From positions 1 through 34,244 of the forward strand of contig CANCET010000016.1 of assembly GCA_947375105.1 (NCBI GenBank): DNA of 34,244 nt, given 5' to 3'. The notes under the pieces are model-generated. The model searched no databases. It was not told the origin of the DNA and saw nothing but the letters and a program-made list of their open reading frames with translations. Below, in pieces: positions 26,765 to 34,244 of this stretch. Source of the DNA: Sphingomonadaceae bacterium (GTDB lineage: Bacteria; Pseudomonadota; Alphaproteobacteria; Sphingomonadales; Sphingomonadaceae). A program made the translations under genes and the position numbers. Position 1 is the first letter of the stretch. The number at the start of each line of letters is the position of its first letter.

Positions 26765-27289
26765 ATGTCACAAAGCGTCATGGGTAAACTTCGCGAATCC
26801 CTCGCCGATCTCGCCGTTTGTGGCCTGCCTTGCGCACTAGAGGCGATGGGGGAACGCTGGTCGTTCATGATCCTCAGGGCCTCGTTCAATGGTGTGTGCC
26901 ACTTCGAGGAGTTCCTTGAATCGCTGGGCATCGCCCGCAACATCCTGTCCAACCGGCTGTCCCGGCTGGTCGAGGCGGGGATCCTCAAGCGCGAGCATTG
27001 CGCCGATGATCGCCGCCGGATCGAGTACCGGTTGACGCCCAAGGGCATGGACCTGCTCCCCGCGATGCTGGCGCTGCGCCAATGGGGCGAGAAGTGGGAA
27101 ATGAATGTCCCGGCCAATCCGGTGCTGTGCGACAGCCGCGACGGAATGCCGATCCTGCCGATCACCATCCGTGCGCACGACGACCGCGTGCTGGGCGGGG
27201 CCGATCTGATGTGGCGCGAAGGTTCGGATATCGAGGCCAGCGCCATCGAAACGGTCAGGCTGGCCGGCGGTCTCCGCACTGCCCACTAA
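26765..27289 (+). CDS. HxlR-type winged-helix transcriptional regulator
   Basis: CGLPCALEAMGERWSFMILRASFNGVCHFEEFLESLGIARNILSNRLSRLVEAGILKREHCADDRRRIEYRLTPKGMDLLPAMLAL. Confidence 0.93.
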   Translation: MSQSVMGKLRESLADLAVCGLPCALEAMGERWSFMILRASFNGVCHFEEFLESLGIARNILSNRLSRLVEAGILKREHCADDRRRIEYRLTPKGMDLLPAMLALRQWGEKWEMNVPANPVLCDSRDGMPILPITIRAHDDRVLGGADLMWREGSDIEASAIETVRLAGGLRTAH

Positions 27290-27336
27290 AAACTGCCCAC
27301 TAAAAGCTGCCCACTCAAAACTGCCCACTCAAAAAA
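27279..27336. repeat. 14-bp tandem repeat x4 (CTGCCCACTAAAAA) spanning the HxlR stop codon
   Basis: CTGCCCACTAAAAA / CTGCCCACTAAAAG / CTGCCCACTCAAAA / CTGCCCACTCAAAAAA. Confidence 0.95.
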
Positions 27337-27458
27337 GCGGGCCGCCGCATGACCTGTCCCCGGGGGCGGGAGGCTCGGTCAGGCAGCGACCCTCAACGTC
27401 GGCAGCGGCTGGGACTGGATGCCGGCTGCATCACACGTTTCGGCAATGGTAGGTCCGC

Positions 27459-27824
27459 TCAGCGCGCAGCGACCTTGATGCTGTCGTGGCTCGCGCCCCG
27501 ATCCGCCATCATGCGCTGCGCCGCCTGAAGGGCGCCTCGATAGCAGCGGCGTGCTTCCAGCGCTTCGCTCAGCGGGTGCGGGCCATAGTTGGCTTCACAC
27601 ACGGCCGAGGCCGCACGGCGCAGGCGGGCATCGAACTTCGATTGGCCAGCCGCGGTCGAGAGGTCGAGGTCGGCATAGTGCACCAGACGGTGCTGGACGG
27701 TCATTTCGGAACCGGCGGGGGCGCTCCGGTCAACTGACTGGGCCGCAGTAGACTGGGCCAAGGCAGGCTGGGCGGCAAGAACCAGGCTGGCAAGGCCAGC
27801 GGCGATCAGGGTGTTCTTCAGCAT
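27459..27824 (-). CDS. UrcA family protein
   Basis: MLKNTLIAAGLASLVLAAQPALAQ signal peptide; VHYADLDLSTAAGQSKFDARLRRAASAVCEANYG. Confidence 0.85.
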   Translation of the reverse strand: MLKNTLIAAGLASLVLAAQPALAQSTAAQSVDRSAPAGSEMTVQHRLVHYADLDLSTAAGQSKFDARLRRAASAVCEANYGPHPLSEALEARRCYRGALQAAQRMMADRGASHDSIKVAAR

Positions 27825-28060
27825 GGCAATATCCTTCGCTTGGGCTCTACAATTCGCCGGGTCGCTGCGGGCAGCTCGGCGGGGAAGCGGTGGTTGGGCT
27901 GGCTGGTCCGGTTCCGGGTGCCTTGCCACCGCCGCATGCCCATTCTGCTAGGTGATTGGCGCAGGCGATGCGCGGCAGGCTCGACCGAGCCGCCCACTTC
28001 GCCGACAAACCACCCGCCGGCCCGACCAACCGCTGATCCCGTTCCACGAGCGACAGGTTC

Positions 28061-28124
28061 GGCCAGCCGCGTGACAGGCCAGCCGCGTGACAGGCCATCC
28101 GCACTACAGGCCAGCCGCGTGACA
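28061..28124. repeat. 16-bp tandem repeat x4 (GGCCAGCCGCGTGACA)
   Basis: Copies 1, 2 and 4 identical; copy 3 is GGCCATCCGCACTACA. Intergenic. Confidence 0.95.
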
Positions 28125-28156
28125 GGGCCCCTCCAGCCGCCTATCCTCGGCGCAGC

Positions 28157-28423
28157 ATGGCGATTCTGTTCATATTCCTGCTGGGTGTCGGCAATTTCGC
28201 GCTGCACCCGGCAATTGTCGACAGCGGCCACCCCCTGCTCGATCAGATGCCGTGGTTGACTCATGTGCTCAGCCGCCGCCTGTCGCTGGCGATCGAGTTC
28301 CTGTTGTTGCTATCCGGGCTGCTGCTTGCCTCCGAAGGCATTGTCTGGGGCGCACTTGCCTATCTTGGCTACAGCCTGCTCAATGCGATTTCGGCTTGGC
28401 TAATCCTTTCGGGCCGGGTTTAG
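28157..28423 (+). CDS. Small integral membrane protein, hypothetical
   Basis: 88 aa with three hydrophobic segments; 11 bp upstream of the next CDS on the same strand. Confidence 0.65.
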   Translation: MAILFIFLLGVGNFALHPAIVDSGHPLLDQMPWLTHVLSRRLSLAIEFLLLLSGLLLASEGIVWGALAYLGYSLLNAISAWLILSGRV

Positions 28424-28433
28424 GCCGCACCGC

Positions 28434-29189
28434 ATGATTCGCCTGTTCCACCTCAGCGACGTCCATTTCGGATTGGAAGATGCCGCCGCTCTCGGCTGGG
28501 TAGCCGATCGCGTGGCGCAGGAACGGCCCGATGCCGTCATCATCACCGGCGATCTCACGATGCGCGCGCGGCACCGCGAATATGCCGCCGCCGCGACGTG
28601 GATTCGCGGCCTAGGCGTGCCCGTGACCGTCGAGGTCGGGAACCACGACCTGCCTTATTTCAATCTCGCCGAGCGGTTCCTTGATCCCTACCGGCGTTTC
28701 CGCGCGCTGCAATCCGCCGTCAATCACGGCATCGCCTTGCCCGGCCTTGCGGTCGTGCCGCTGAAGACCACCGCGCGCGCGCAGATGCGGCTCAACTGGT
28801 CCAAGGGCCGCGTCGGTGCGCGAAGCCTTGCTGCCTGCCTTGCCGCGCTCGATGCGCTGCCGCCGGGCACGCGCGCACTGGTTGCCTGCCATCACCCGCT
28901 GGTGGAAACGGGCACGCGCGGCAAGGCGCTGACTCGCGGCGGCACCCGCGCGCTTGAGGCGCTGGCCCAGCGCGGCGTTATGGCTATACTTTCGGGCCAC
29001 GTTCACGATGCTTTCGATATAGATCACCCCACTGGCAGCGGCTCGATCCGCATGATCGGTGCGGGCACGCTGTCACAGCGCCTGCGCGCCAGCCCCGCCG
29101 GCTTCAACGAGTTGATCGTGGACCAGGGCCAACTGACCGTGCGGCCGCGTCATCAAGCCGAAATCCGGTCCGATCATCCCGGTTCATAA
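28434..29189 (+). CDS. Metallophosphoesterase (CpdA/Icc-like calcineurin fold)
   Basis: RLFHLSDVHFG...VIITGDLT...VEVGNHDLP...ACHHPLV...ILSGHVHDAF. Confidence 0.93.
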   Translation: MIRLFHLSDVHFGLEDAAALGWVADRVAQERPDAVIITGDLTMRARHREYAAAATWIRGLGVPVTVEVGNHDLPYFNLAERFLDPYRRFRALQSAVNHGIALPGLAVVPLKTTARAQMRLNWSKGRVGARSLAACLAALDALPPGTRALVACHHPLVETGTRGKALTRGGTRALEALAQRGVMAILSGHVHDAFDIDHPTGSGSIRMIGAGTLSQRLRASPAGFNELIVDQGQLTVRPRHQAEIRSDHPGS

Positions 29190-29217
29190 TGAGCATTATC
29201 GTTATAAATCAGTGATT
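29186..29217. promoter_or_regulatory. Two small palindromes after the metallophosphoesterase stop (ATAATG-AG-CATTAT; AATCA-G-TGATT)
   Basis: Direct reading in an AT-rich intergenic region that precedes the GGND regulator 1 gene. Confidence 0.35.
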
Positions 29218-29496
29218 CAGGCACGCACGGCAACGATCCGTACACATTTCGGCAAAAAATCTTTACCATGACGCATCGAAATGCCCGCAGTCGCTGGTGT
29301 TTTCGGCATTTGGCAGATCAAATTGGTTAACTGTTGGCGCAGGCTCACCCGGAACCTTGTATCGCCTATCATGCACCGACGCTGGATGGTCGTTTGAAGC
29401 CAATTGCTCGTATGGCTGTTTTTTTGCGACTGCCATGGAATTTCCACTAAACAATGGTTTGATGTTGATTCCTACATTTTGTTAGGGGAACGGCCA

Positions 29497-30267
29497 GTGC
29501 TGGAAACCGCTTCGCCCATTGCCGCACTCGCGCAGGTCGAGACGCCGCGTCCCTCCCCGCTGTTCAGTGATGAGCTCTCCATGCAAAGCAGACCCGGTGC
29601 GATCCGTTATCTCTCGATGAACGACCTTCACCGCGAGGTTCGCGACATCTGGTTGCGCGGCGCGTTTGGCGCGATTGAACAGCACCCGTTCGTGGATCTG
29701 GAAACGCGGTGCCTGTCGATCGCCGAGGAAGATTACGAGATCCTCATCATCGGCGGAAACGATCCGGTCCGGACAGCGCGGTTCCTGCGCGTCAACCGCC
29801 CAATCCTCGCGCGCAAGGTCAAGATCGCACTCATGCACGGCAGCCTTGCGGGCAAGCGGGCCAAGGCGCTCAATGCCGGGTTCGACGATGTGTTCGACAG
29901 CGCGCGGATGAGCCACGAGGAAGCAGACGCGCGCTGCAGCGCCATCCTCGCCCGCTATCACGCCGCTGCGTACCAGGCCCGCGCCGATCAGGAACTGGCC
30001 GACTCGCTCGAGCGCGTTGCCCACCTGCATCTCCTCGGCAAGCGCGAGCGGCAATTGCTGACCCTGCTGACCAACAAGCTGGGTGAACCGGTTTCGCACT
30101 ACAAGCTCAGGACCGAGCTCAGCCAGGGCAACGACGAGATGTCGTACAATTACCTCAAGGTCCTCGCATCGAACCTGCGGGCGAAGCTAAAGTCGCCCTA
30201 TGTTCTGGTGCCCGGCGGACAAGGTTCCTACAAGATCGCCAGCCTGCCGGACCAGCAGTCGATCTAA
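29497..30267 (+). CDS. Atypical response-regulator-like protein with C-terminal OmpR-type winged helix (GGND regulator 1)
   Basis: GTG preceded by AGGGGAACGGCCA. DYEILIIGGNDPVRTARFLRVNR..ARKVKIALMHGSLAGKRAKALNAGFDDVFDSARM plus LTLLTNKLGEPVSHYKLRTEL...YNYLKVLASNLRAKLKSPYVLVPGGQGSYKIAS. The track start at 29404 (TTG) is less likely. Confidence 0.82.
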   Translation: MLETASPIAALAQVETPRPSPLFSDELSMQSRPGAIRYLSMNDLHREVRDIWLRGAFGAIEQHPFVDLETRCLSIAEEDYEILIIGGNDPVRTARFLRVNRPILARKVKIALMHGSLAGKRAKALNAGFDDVFDSARMSHEEADARCSAILARYHAAAYQARADQELADSLERVAHLHLLGKRERQLLTLLTNKLGEPVSHYKLRTELSQGNDEMSYNYLKVLASNLRAKLKSPYVLVPGGQGSYKIASLPDQQSI

Positions 30268-30280
30268 CAGGCGGACAGAC

Positions 30281-30309
30281 TTGACTTTTCAAGAGTCGTG
30301 CCGCATATG
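30281..30309 (+). promoter_or_regulatory. Sigma70-like promoter with overlapping near-palindrome upstream of infA
   Basis: TTGACT-17 bp-CATATG. GACTTTTCAAGAGTC (30283-30297) is nearly symmetric and overlaps the -35. Confidence 0.4.
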
Positions 30310-30512
30310 AGTGAAGCTAACGTCGCCTGCGACGGAATTTCACGCGCCGGAGCCGGGCTCCGGGCAGAAGCTTCCCTTCTCACGCCACCAGCACCGGTTG
30401 CAATGTCTGCCACCGCGTACCCTGTCTTCGTGAAAGGGGCCGTTTTGCCCTCAAGTCGCTTCCATCGCAGTGCCTGCGCCGTCTCTCCCGCCTTCGAAAA
30501 GGGCAACTGAGC

Positions 30513-30773
30513 ATGGCAAAAGAAGATGTCATCACCCTCGACGGCCAGATCGACGAGATCCTGCCGGACGGACGCTTTGGCGTGATGCTCGAAAACGAGC
30601 ACCGCATCATCGCCTATACCGCCGGCAAGATGCGCAAGTTCCGGATCCGCTCGATCGTGGGCGACCGCGTGAAAGTGGAAATGACCCCCTACGACCTCAC
30701 CAAGGGCCGTATCGTCTTCCGCGAGAAAGTCGCTGGCGGCGGTGGCGGCGGGGCCTTCAAGAAGCGGCGCTAA
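30513..30773 (+). CDS. infA: Translation initiation factor IF-1
   Basis: [71 protein letters not shown] plus a Gly/basic tail. Confidence 0.98.
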   Translation: MAKEDVITLDGQIDEILPDGRFGVMLENEHRIIAYTAGKMRKFRIRSIVGDRVKVEMTPYDLTKGRIVFREKVAGGGGGGAFKKRR

Positions 30774-30899
30774 GCCGCTTTCCCAGCGCCCCGCGCAATC
30801 TCGATCTCAAGGCTGACAGTCCGTGCGCAGGCCATGCCTGCCGCACGCCAAAAGCCGTTTTCCCAATATATCGGCGCGCCTGCCGCGCCCAGGATTTTC

Positions 30900-31064
30900 A
30901 TGACACCGATTACCAATACACCGCATGCCTACACCATCAGCCACAGCTTCCTGCCCGGCCACCGCGTTTCCGGGCGGAGCGGGCGGCTAACCTCGCCTCG
31001 GCGCATTTCACCCGTGCTGTCTGCACGCGAGCTACGCCTGATCGTCTGCGAGATGGTCGACTGA
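30900..31064 (+). CDS. Possible small protein (54 aa)
   Basis: MTPITNTPHAYTISHSFLPGHRVSGRSGRLTSPRRISPVLSARELRLIVCEMVD; AGGA 5 bp before the ATG. No homology evidence available here. Confidence 0.35.
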   Translation: MTPITNTPHAYTISHSFLPGHRVSGRSGRLTSPRRISPVLSARELRLIVCEMVD

Positions 31065-31355
31065 CCCAAGCTTGGCCACAGCAGCTGCGCGCGCGGCGAG
31101 CACAGTCTTTTCAATGTCCGTCAACGAACGCTTTCTGCTTGTTGACAGCGCGCGCTTGCGCCTCACCTTTCGCCAAACATCACGCTTGAGCCAGCCGGCG
31201 CCGAGTGCGATCTCGCTGCCGCAATAGCGACAGACCGTTTCACCTCGGGGCTTATCGCTCCCAATGTTAGCGTCAGATACATCTCTCCAGCGAGATACTC
31301 TGATCCTGTCATGCCCAAAAAATAAACATCTAATAGCCTGACTTATATTGTTCAC
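31032..31355 (-). CDS. Hypothetical small protein with zinc-ribbon-like C..FGH...CRYCG motif
   Basis: GTG start preceded by AAGG, 11 bp after the upstream regulator stop; IRCLFFGHDRIRVSRW..ETVCRYCGSEIALGAGWLKRDVW. Confidence 0.55.
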   Translation of the reverse strand: MNNISQAIRCLFFGHDRIRVSRWRDVSDANIGSDKPRGETVCRYCGSEIALGAGWLKRDVWRKVRRKRALSTSRKRSLTDIEKTVLAARAAAVAKLGSVDHLADDQA

Positions 31356-31366
31356 GGCAAGGCCTT

Positions 31367-32119
31367 TTATTGAGCAGACAATCTATCATTTGCGGCTAAA
31401 AGCTTGTATCCTATTCCGACAACTGACTTGATATTATACGGTATTACAATTTTTCGACGCAATTTCGATATCAAGACCTTCAAATGATTTTCCGACATAC
31501 TTCTGTATTCTGAACTACAGATGTTGGAGAGCGCCAGGTATGAGACGGGCTGGCTTATTTTTTCGCAGAGCGCCTGCAGCAGAGCAAGTTCGCTGCGACT
31601 AAGGTGGCCGCCGCCAGTGATGACCTTTATGACAGCCTGCTTTTCGGCAAAAATGTTCGCCCGCTCCCCAACCGACTTGTAACGCCCGCAGACGGAAGCA
31701 GCGCGCATCAGCGCCTCTTCCGGCAGCATCCGGGAAAGGTCGAAGACGTCGTCAAAGCCCGCATTGAGAACCCGCGCGCGGCGCTGCGGATCAGTCTGGT
31801 CCATGACAACAAACTTGACCCGACCGGATATGGCGGTCGCGTTGACTCGGGCGAATTTGGCAATGCGCTGAACATCGTTGCCACCGACAACCAGGACATC
31901 ATAATCGCGCATGGCCGTGGAAAGCGCATAGGTCTCCTGCGACCCGAAATCATACGTTTCGATATGCTGAAATACCGAAGAGAGCCATTTGAAACGGGCA
32001 TCAAATTCCTGATCTCGTACAGCAATATATCTCACCCTAAGGTTCGAAATAGGCTTTCGAAAAACGTCAAACTGATCTGCACAAGCAAGTATCGCAGGGG
32101 TTTTTTCCAAGCCATACAC
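31367..32119 (-). CDS. Atypical response-regulator-like protein with C-terminal OmpR-type winged helix (GGND regulator 2)
   Basis: DYDVLVVGGNDVQRIAKFARVNATAISGRVKFVVMDQTDPQRRARVLNAGFDDVFDLSRMLPEEA..R plus LALLQALCEKISQPVSYLALSNI...SENHLKVLISKLRRKIVIPYNIKSVVGIGYKL. Aligns along its length with 29497-30267. Confidence 0.82.
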   Translation of the reverse strand: MYGLEKTPAILACADQFDVFRKPISNLRVRYIAVRDQEFDARFKWLSSVFQHIETYDFGSQETYALSTAMRDYDVLVVGGNDVQRIAKFARVNATAISGRVKFVVMDQTDPQRRARVLNAGFDDVFDLSRMLPEEALMRAASVCGRYKSVGERANIFAEKQAVIKVITGGGHLSRSELALLQALCEKISQPVSYLALSNICSSEYRSMSENHLKVLISKLRRKIVIPYNIKSVVGIGYKLLAANDRLSAQ

Positions 32120-32496
32120 GAGATTTTTCCACTTTGTGTTTTATAATTTCACCAACAATTTACTCCTAGTTTTTGATATGTAAGGTTTTTTGATTAATTT
32201 ACATCGGGACCGCCGCGTTAATATTTTTTAATGTCGCGCCGGACGAGATGAGTAGTTTCCCCTATAGGAGTAGGTAAATACCCTTATTTTTGGCGTAAAA
32301 CGGGAGATAAGTGCGTTATGGACTCAAATCCGAACCTTAATTTTATTTTTGCCAAGGCCATCGGATTTGGTCGGTCGGCATGGTTCGGATGTAGTGCCAT
32401 CGCAGGCTGGGAATGCCTGCAGCGCGCCCCAGCGGCTTCACCCCGCGCGACACGCAGGTTGGCCAGCGCGGGAAATGGGGGCGGACAATAGGGACG

Positions 32497-32524
32497 AAAA
32501 AAAGGGGGCGAATCAATCGCCCCC
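32497..32524 (-). terminator. Rho-independent terminator downstream of the cytochrome c gene
   Basis: Minus strand GGGGGCGA-TTGAT-TCGCCCCC followed by TTTTTTT. Confidence 0.88.
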
Positions 32525-32598
32525 TTCAAAAAGGAATGCAGCCCTCCAGCGCCAGCGAGGCACCGGAGGGCGCCTCAATGGCCAGGGGCCACGAAATA

Positions 32599-33219
32599 TT
32601 ACTTGGCGGCGGCGCTCGCTTCGGGCGCTGCGGCGCTGGCATCGGCAGCCGGCGCGCTTGCATCGGCGGCGGGCGCAGCAGCGGCTTCAGCCGCTGGAAG
32701 CGGCAGATTGCTGCCCTGCGAGTTGAGATAGAGGATCACGTCGGCGCGCTGCTGCGCATCGCCGAGGCCCGCGAACGACATCTTGGTGCCGGTCGCGTAC
32801 TTGGCGGGCGAGGTCAGCCATTCATCGAGGCTGGCGAAATCCCACTTGCCGCCCTTGGCCTTCAGCGAATCGGAGAATGCATAGCCGCCGCGACCCTGGC
32901 CCTGGCCTTCACCGACCACGCCATAGAGGTTCGGGCCAATGCCGTTGGCCCCGCCCTGCGCGATGGTGTGGCAGGCCTTGCACTTGGCAAACGTGGCCTC
33001 GCCCTTGGCGACATCGCCCTTGGCCAGACGCGTTGCGATCGGTTCGACCACGGCCGCCGCGCCGCCTTCGGCTTCGACGCCTTCGATCACATAGCCCATC
33101 TTGGAAGGACGGTTTTCCTTGTCGGCCAGAAAGTAGTGGCCCGAAAGGCTCGAAAGCCCCAGCGCAACGATGCCGCCGAACAAGGTCCAACCGGCAATGG
33201 TATTGAAACGATCGTCCAT
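32599..33219 (-). CDS. Membrane-anchored class I cytochrome c
   Basis: N-terminal TM; CKACH heme motif; GPNLYGVVG; TKMSFAGL axial Met; Ala/Pro-rich tail. Confidence 0.94.
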   Translation of the reverse strand: MDDRFNTIAGWTLFGGIVALGLSSLSGHYFLADKENRPSKMGYVIEGVEAEGGAAAVVEPIATRLAKGDVAKGEATFAKCKACHTIAQGGANGIGPNLYGVVGEGQGQGRGGYAFSDSLKAKGGKWDFASLDEWLTSPAKYATGTKMSFAGLGDAQQRADVILYLNSQGSNLPLPAAEAAAAPAADASAPAADASAAAPEASAAAK

Positions 33220-33408
33220 TCCGAGCCCCATATGGAGAGTGCGCCCACGTGGCAGGCGCGCATTTTCGCCGCCGCTCTAGTCACGCCCCCGCGCCCGCGC
33301 AAGAGTGATTGCAATAGGTTGAGCGACAAGAATCGCATGCGCCCATGCGGTTGCCCCTTGCGAAAGCGCCTTGCCCGCCTCTTCGCAGGGGCTTAAGCGC
33401 CTCGATCC

Positions 33409-34244
33409 ATGGCCAGCTACCCCGCCCCCGCCGCCCGTCTCGTCGCCGAAATGACCGAGGCCGCCGCCGCCGATCCGGCGCGCGCGGTCGCGTTTCAGGG
33501 CGCGCCGGGTGCCAATTCGCACCGCGCCGCGCTGGAAGCCCTGCCGCATTGCCTGCCGCTGCCGTGCTTCTCGTTCGAAGACGCGCTTGATGCAGTGAAG
33601 GACGGCCGCGCCGGCCAGGCGATCATCCCGATCGAAAATTCGCAGCATGGCCGCGTCGCCGATATCCACTTCCTGCTCCCCGAAAGCGACCTGTCGATCG
33701 TCGGCGAGCACTTCATGCCGATCCACGCCTGCCTCATGGGTCTGGGCACCGGGCCTTTCACCAGCGCCTACAGCCACCCGCAGGCGCTCGGCCAGTCGCG
33801 CCACTACCTGCGGGCACGCGGCATCGTACCGATGTCGCATGCCGATACGGCGGGCGCCGCCGCCTATGTTGCAGAGCTGGGCGATCCCGCCATTGCCGCG
33901 ATTGCCCCGCGCATTGCCGCCGAACTGTACGGCCTCACGCTGGTCGAAGAAAACATCGAGGACGCGCACGACAACATGACCCGGTTTGTCATGCTGTCGC
34001 GCGAGCCGCTCGAACTCCAGACCATCACCGGCCCCGCCATCACCACTTTCGTGTTCGAGGTGCGCAACATCCCCGCCGCGCTCTACAAGGCGCTCGGCGG
34101 CTTCGCGACCAACGGCGTCAACATGACCAAGCTGGAAAGCTATCAGCGCGGCGCCAGCTTTGCCGCCACCGCCTTCTTCGCCGATATCGTCGGCGCGCCG
34201 GGCGAACCGGCGGTCGACCGCGCCTTCGAGGAACTCTCGTTCTT
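33409..34244 (+). CDS. pheA: Prephenate dehydratase, 3'-truncated by the window edge
   Basis: Open frame from ATG 33409 to the window end: VAFQGAPGANSHRAA...AIIPIENSQHGRVADIHFLL...DTAGAAAYVAELGDPAIAAIAPRIAAELYGL...ACT domain NIPAALYKALGGFATNGVNMTKLES. Absent from the track because there is no stop. Confidence 0.95.
   Translation, partial: MASYPAPAARLVAEMTEAAAADPARAVAFQGAPGANSHRAALEALPHCLPLPCFSFEDALDAVKDGRAGQAIIPIENSQHGRVADIHFLLPESDLSIVGEHFMPIHACLMGLGTGPFTSAYSHPQALGQSRHYLRARGIVPMSHADTAGAAAYVAELGDPAIAAIAPRIAAELYGLTLVEENIEDAHDNMTRFVMLSREPLELQTITGPAITTFVFEVRNIPAALYKALGGFATNGVNMTKLESYQRGASFAATAFFADIVGAPGEPAVDRAFEELSF

Noticed and set aside
27279-28124. CRISPR-like short repeats
   Set aside because: Units of 14-16 bp are directly tandem without spacers and no cas genes are present.
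27818-28264. 148-aa minus-strand ORF over the 16-bp repeats
   Set aside because: Overlaps the UrcA-like gene start and the repeats; low-complexity translation.
32284-32529. 81-aa minus-strand ORF upstream of the cytochrome c terminator
   Set aside because: Begins within the terminator hairpin region, Pro-rich, no SD or domain.

Overview
The window is about 34 kb of high-GC alphaproteobacterial chromosome. Gene content and order look sphingomonad-like (Novosphingobium/Sphingomonas type; this is inference from protein families, no search was run). Most of it is housekeeping: aroC, a ThiF/MoeB-like E1 enzyme, a CobB-type sirtuin, dapB, nth, a DAACS symporter, dnaA, rpsT, a cytochrome P450, hemH, a solo molybdopterin-binding oxidoreductase subunit, an Mrp/ApbC ATPase, hflK-hflC-degP, a PBP1-type transglycosylase/transpeptidase, msrB, an SPFH/NfeD pair, an HxlR regulator, UrcA-like and CC_3452-like secreted proteins, a metallophosphoesterase, infA, a membrane-anchored cytochrome c, and pheA. 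pheA runs off the right edge and is therefore missing from the ORF track. The most interesting signals are: (1) two homologous orphan regulators flanking infA, at 29497-30267 and 31367-32119, each with a receiver-like domain carrying a shared GGND...NAGFDDVFD signature in place of the usual phospho-acceptor motif, plus an OmpR-type winged helix; the second lies in a low-GC patch with a small zinc-ribbon-like gene 11 bp downstream; (2) a compositional junction at about 1.09-1.11 kb, where a native arsC/yffB-type gene is cut right after its GIPNCD motif and abuts lower-GC DNA carrying its own intact ArsC-family gene and a DUF6641-like gene; (3) recurrent 12-18 bp tandem duplications at gene termini, three of which start at and include the stop codon (aroC, the DAACS symporter, hxlR); (4) several palindromes or inverted repeats next to regulated genes (P450, hxlR, the epoxide-hydrolase-like gene, infA). 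No CRISPR array, tRNA, rRNA or transposase was found.
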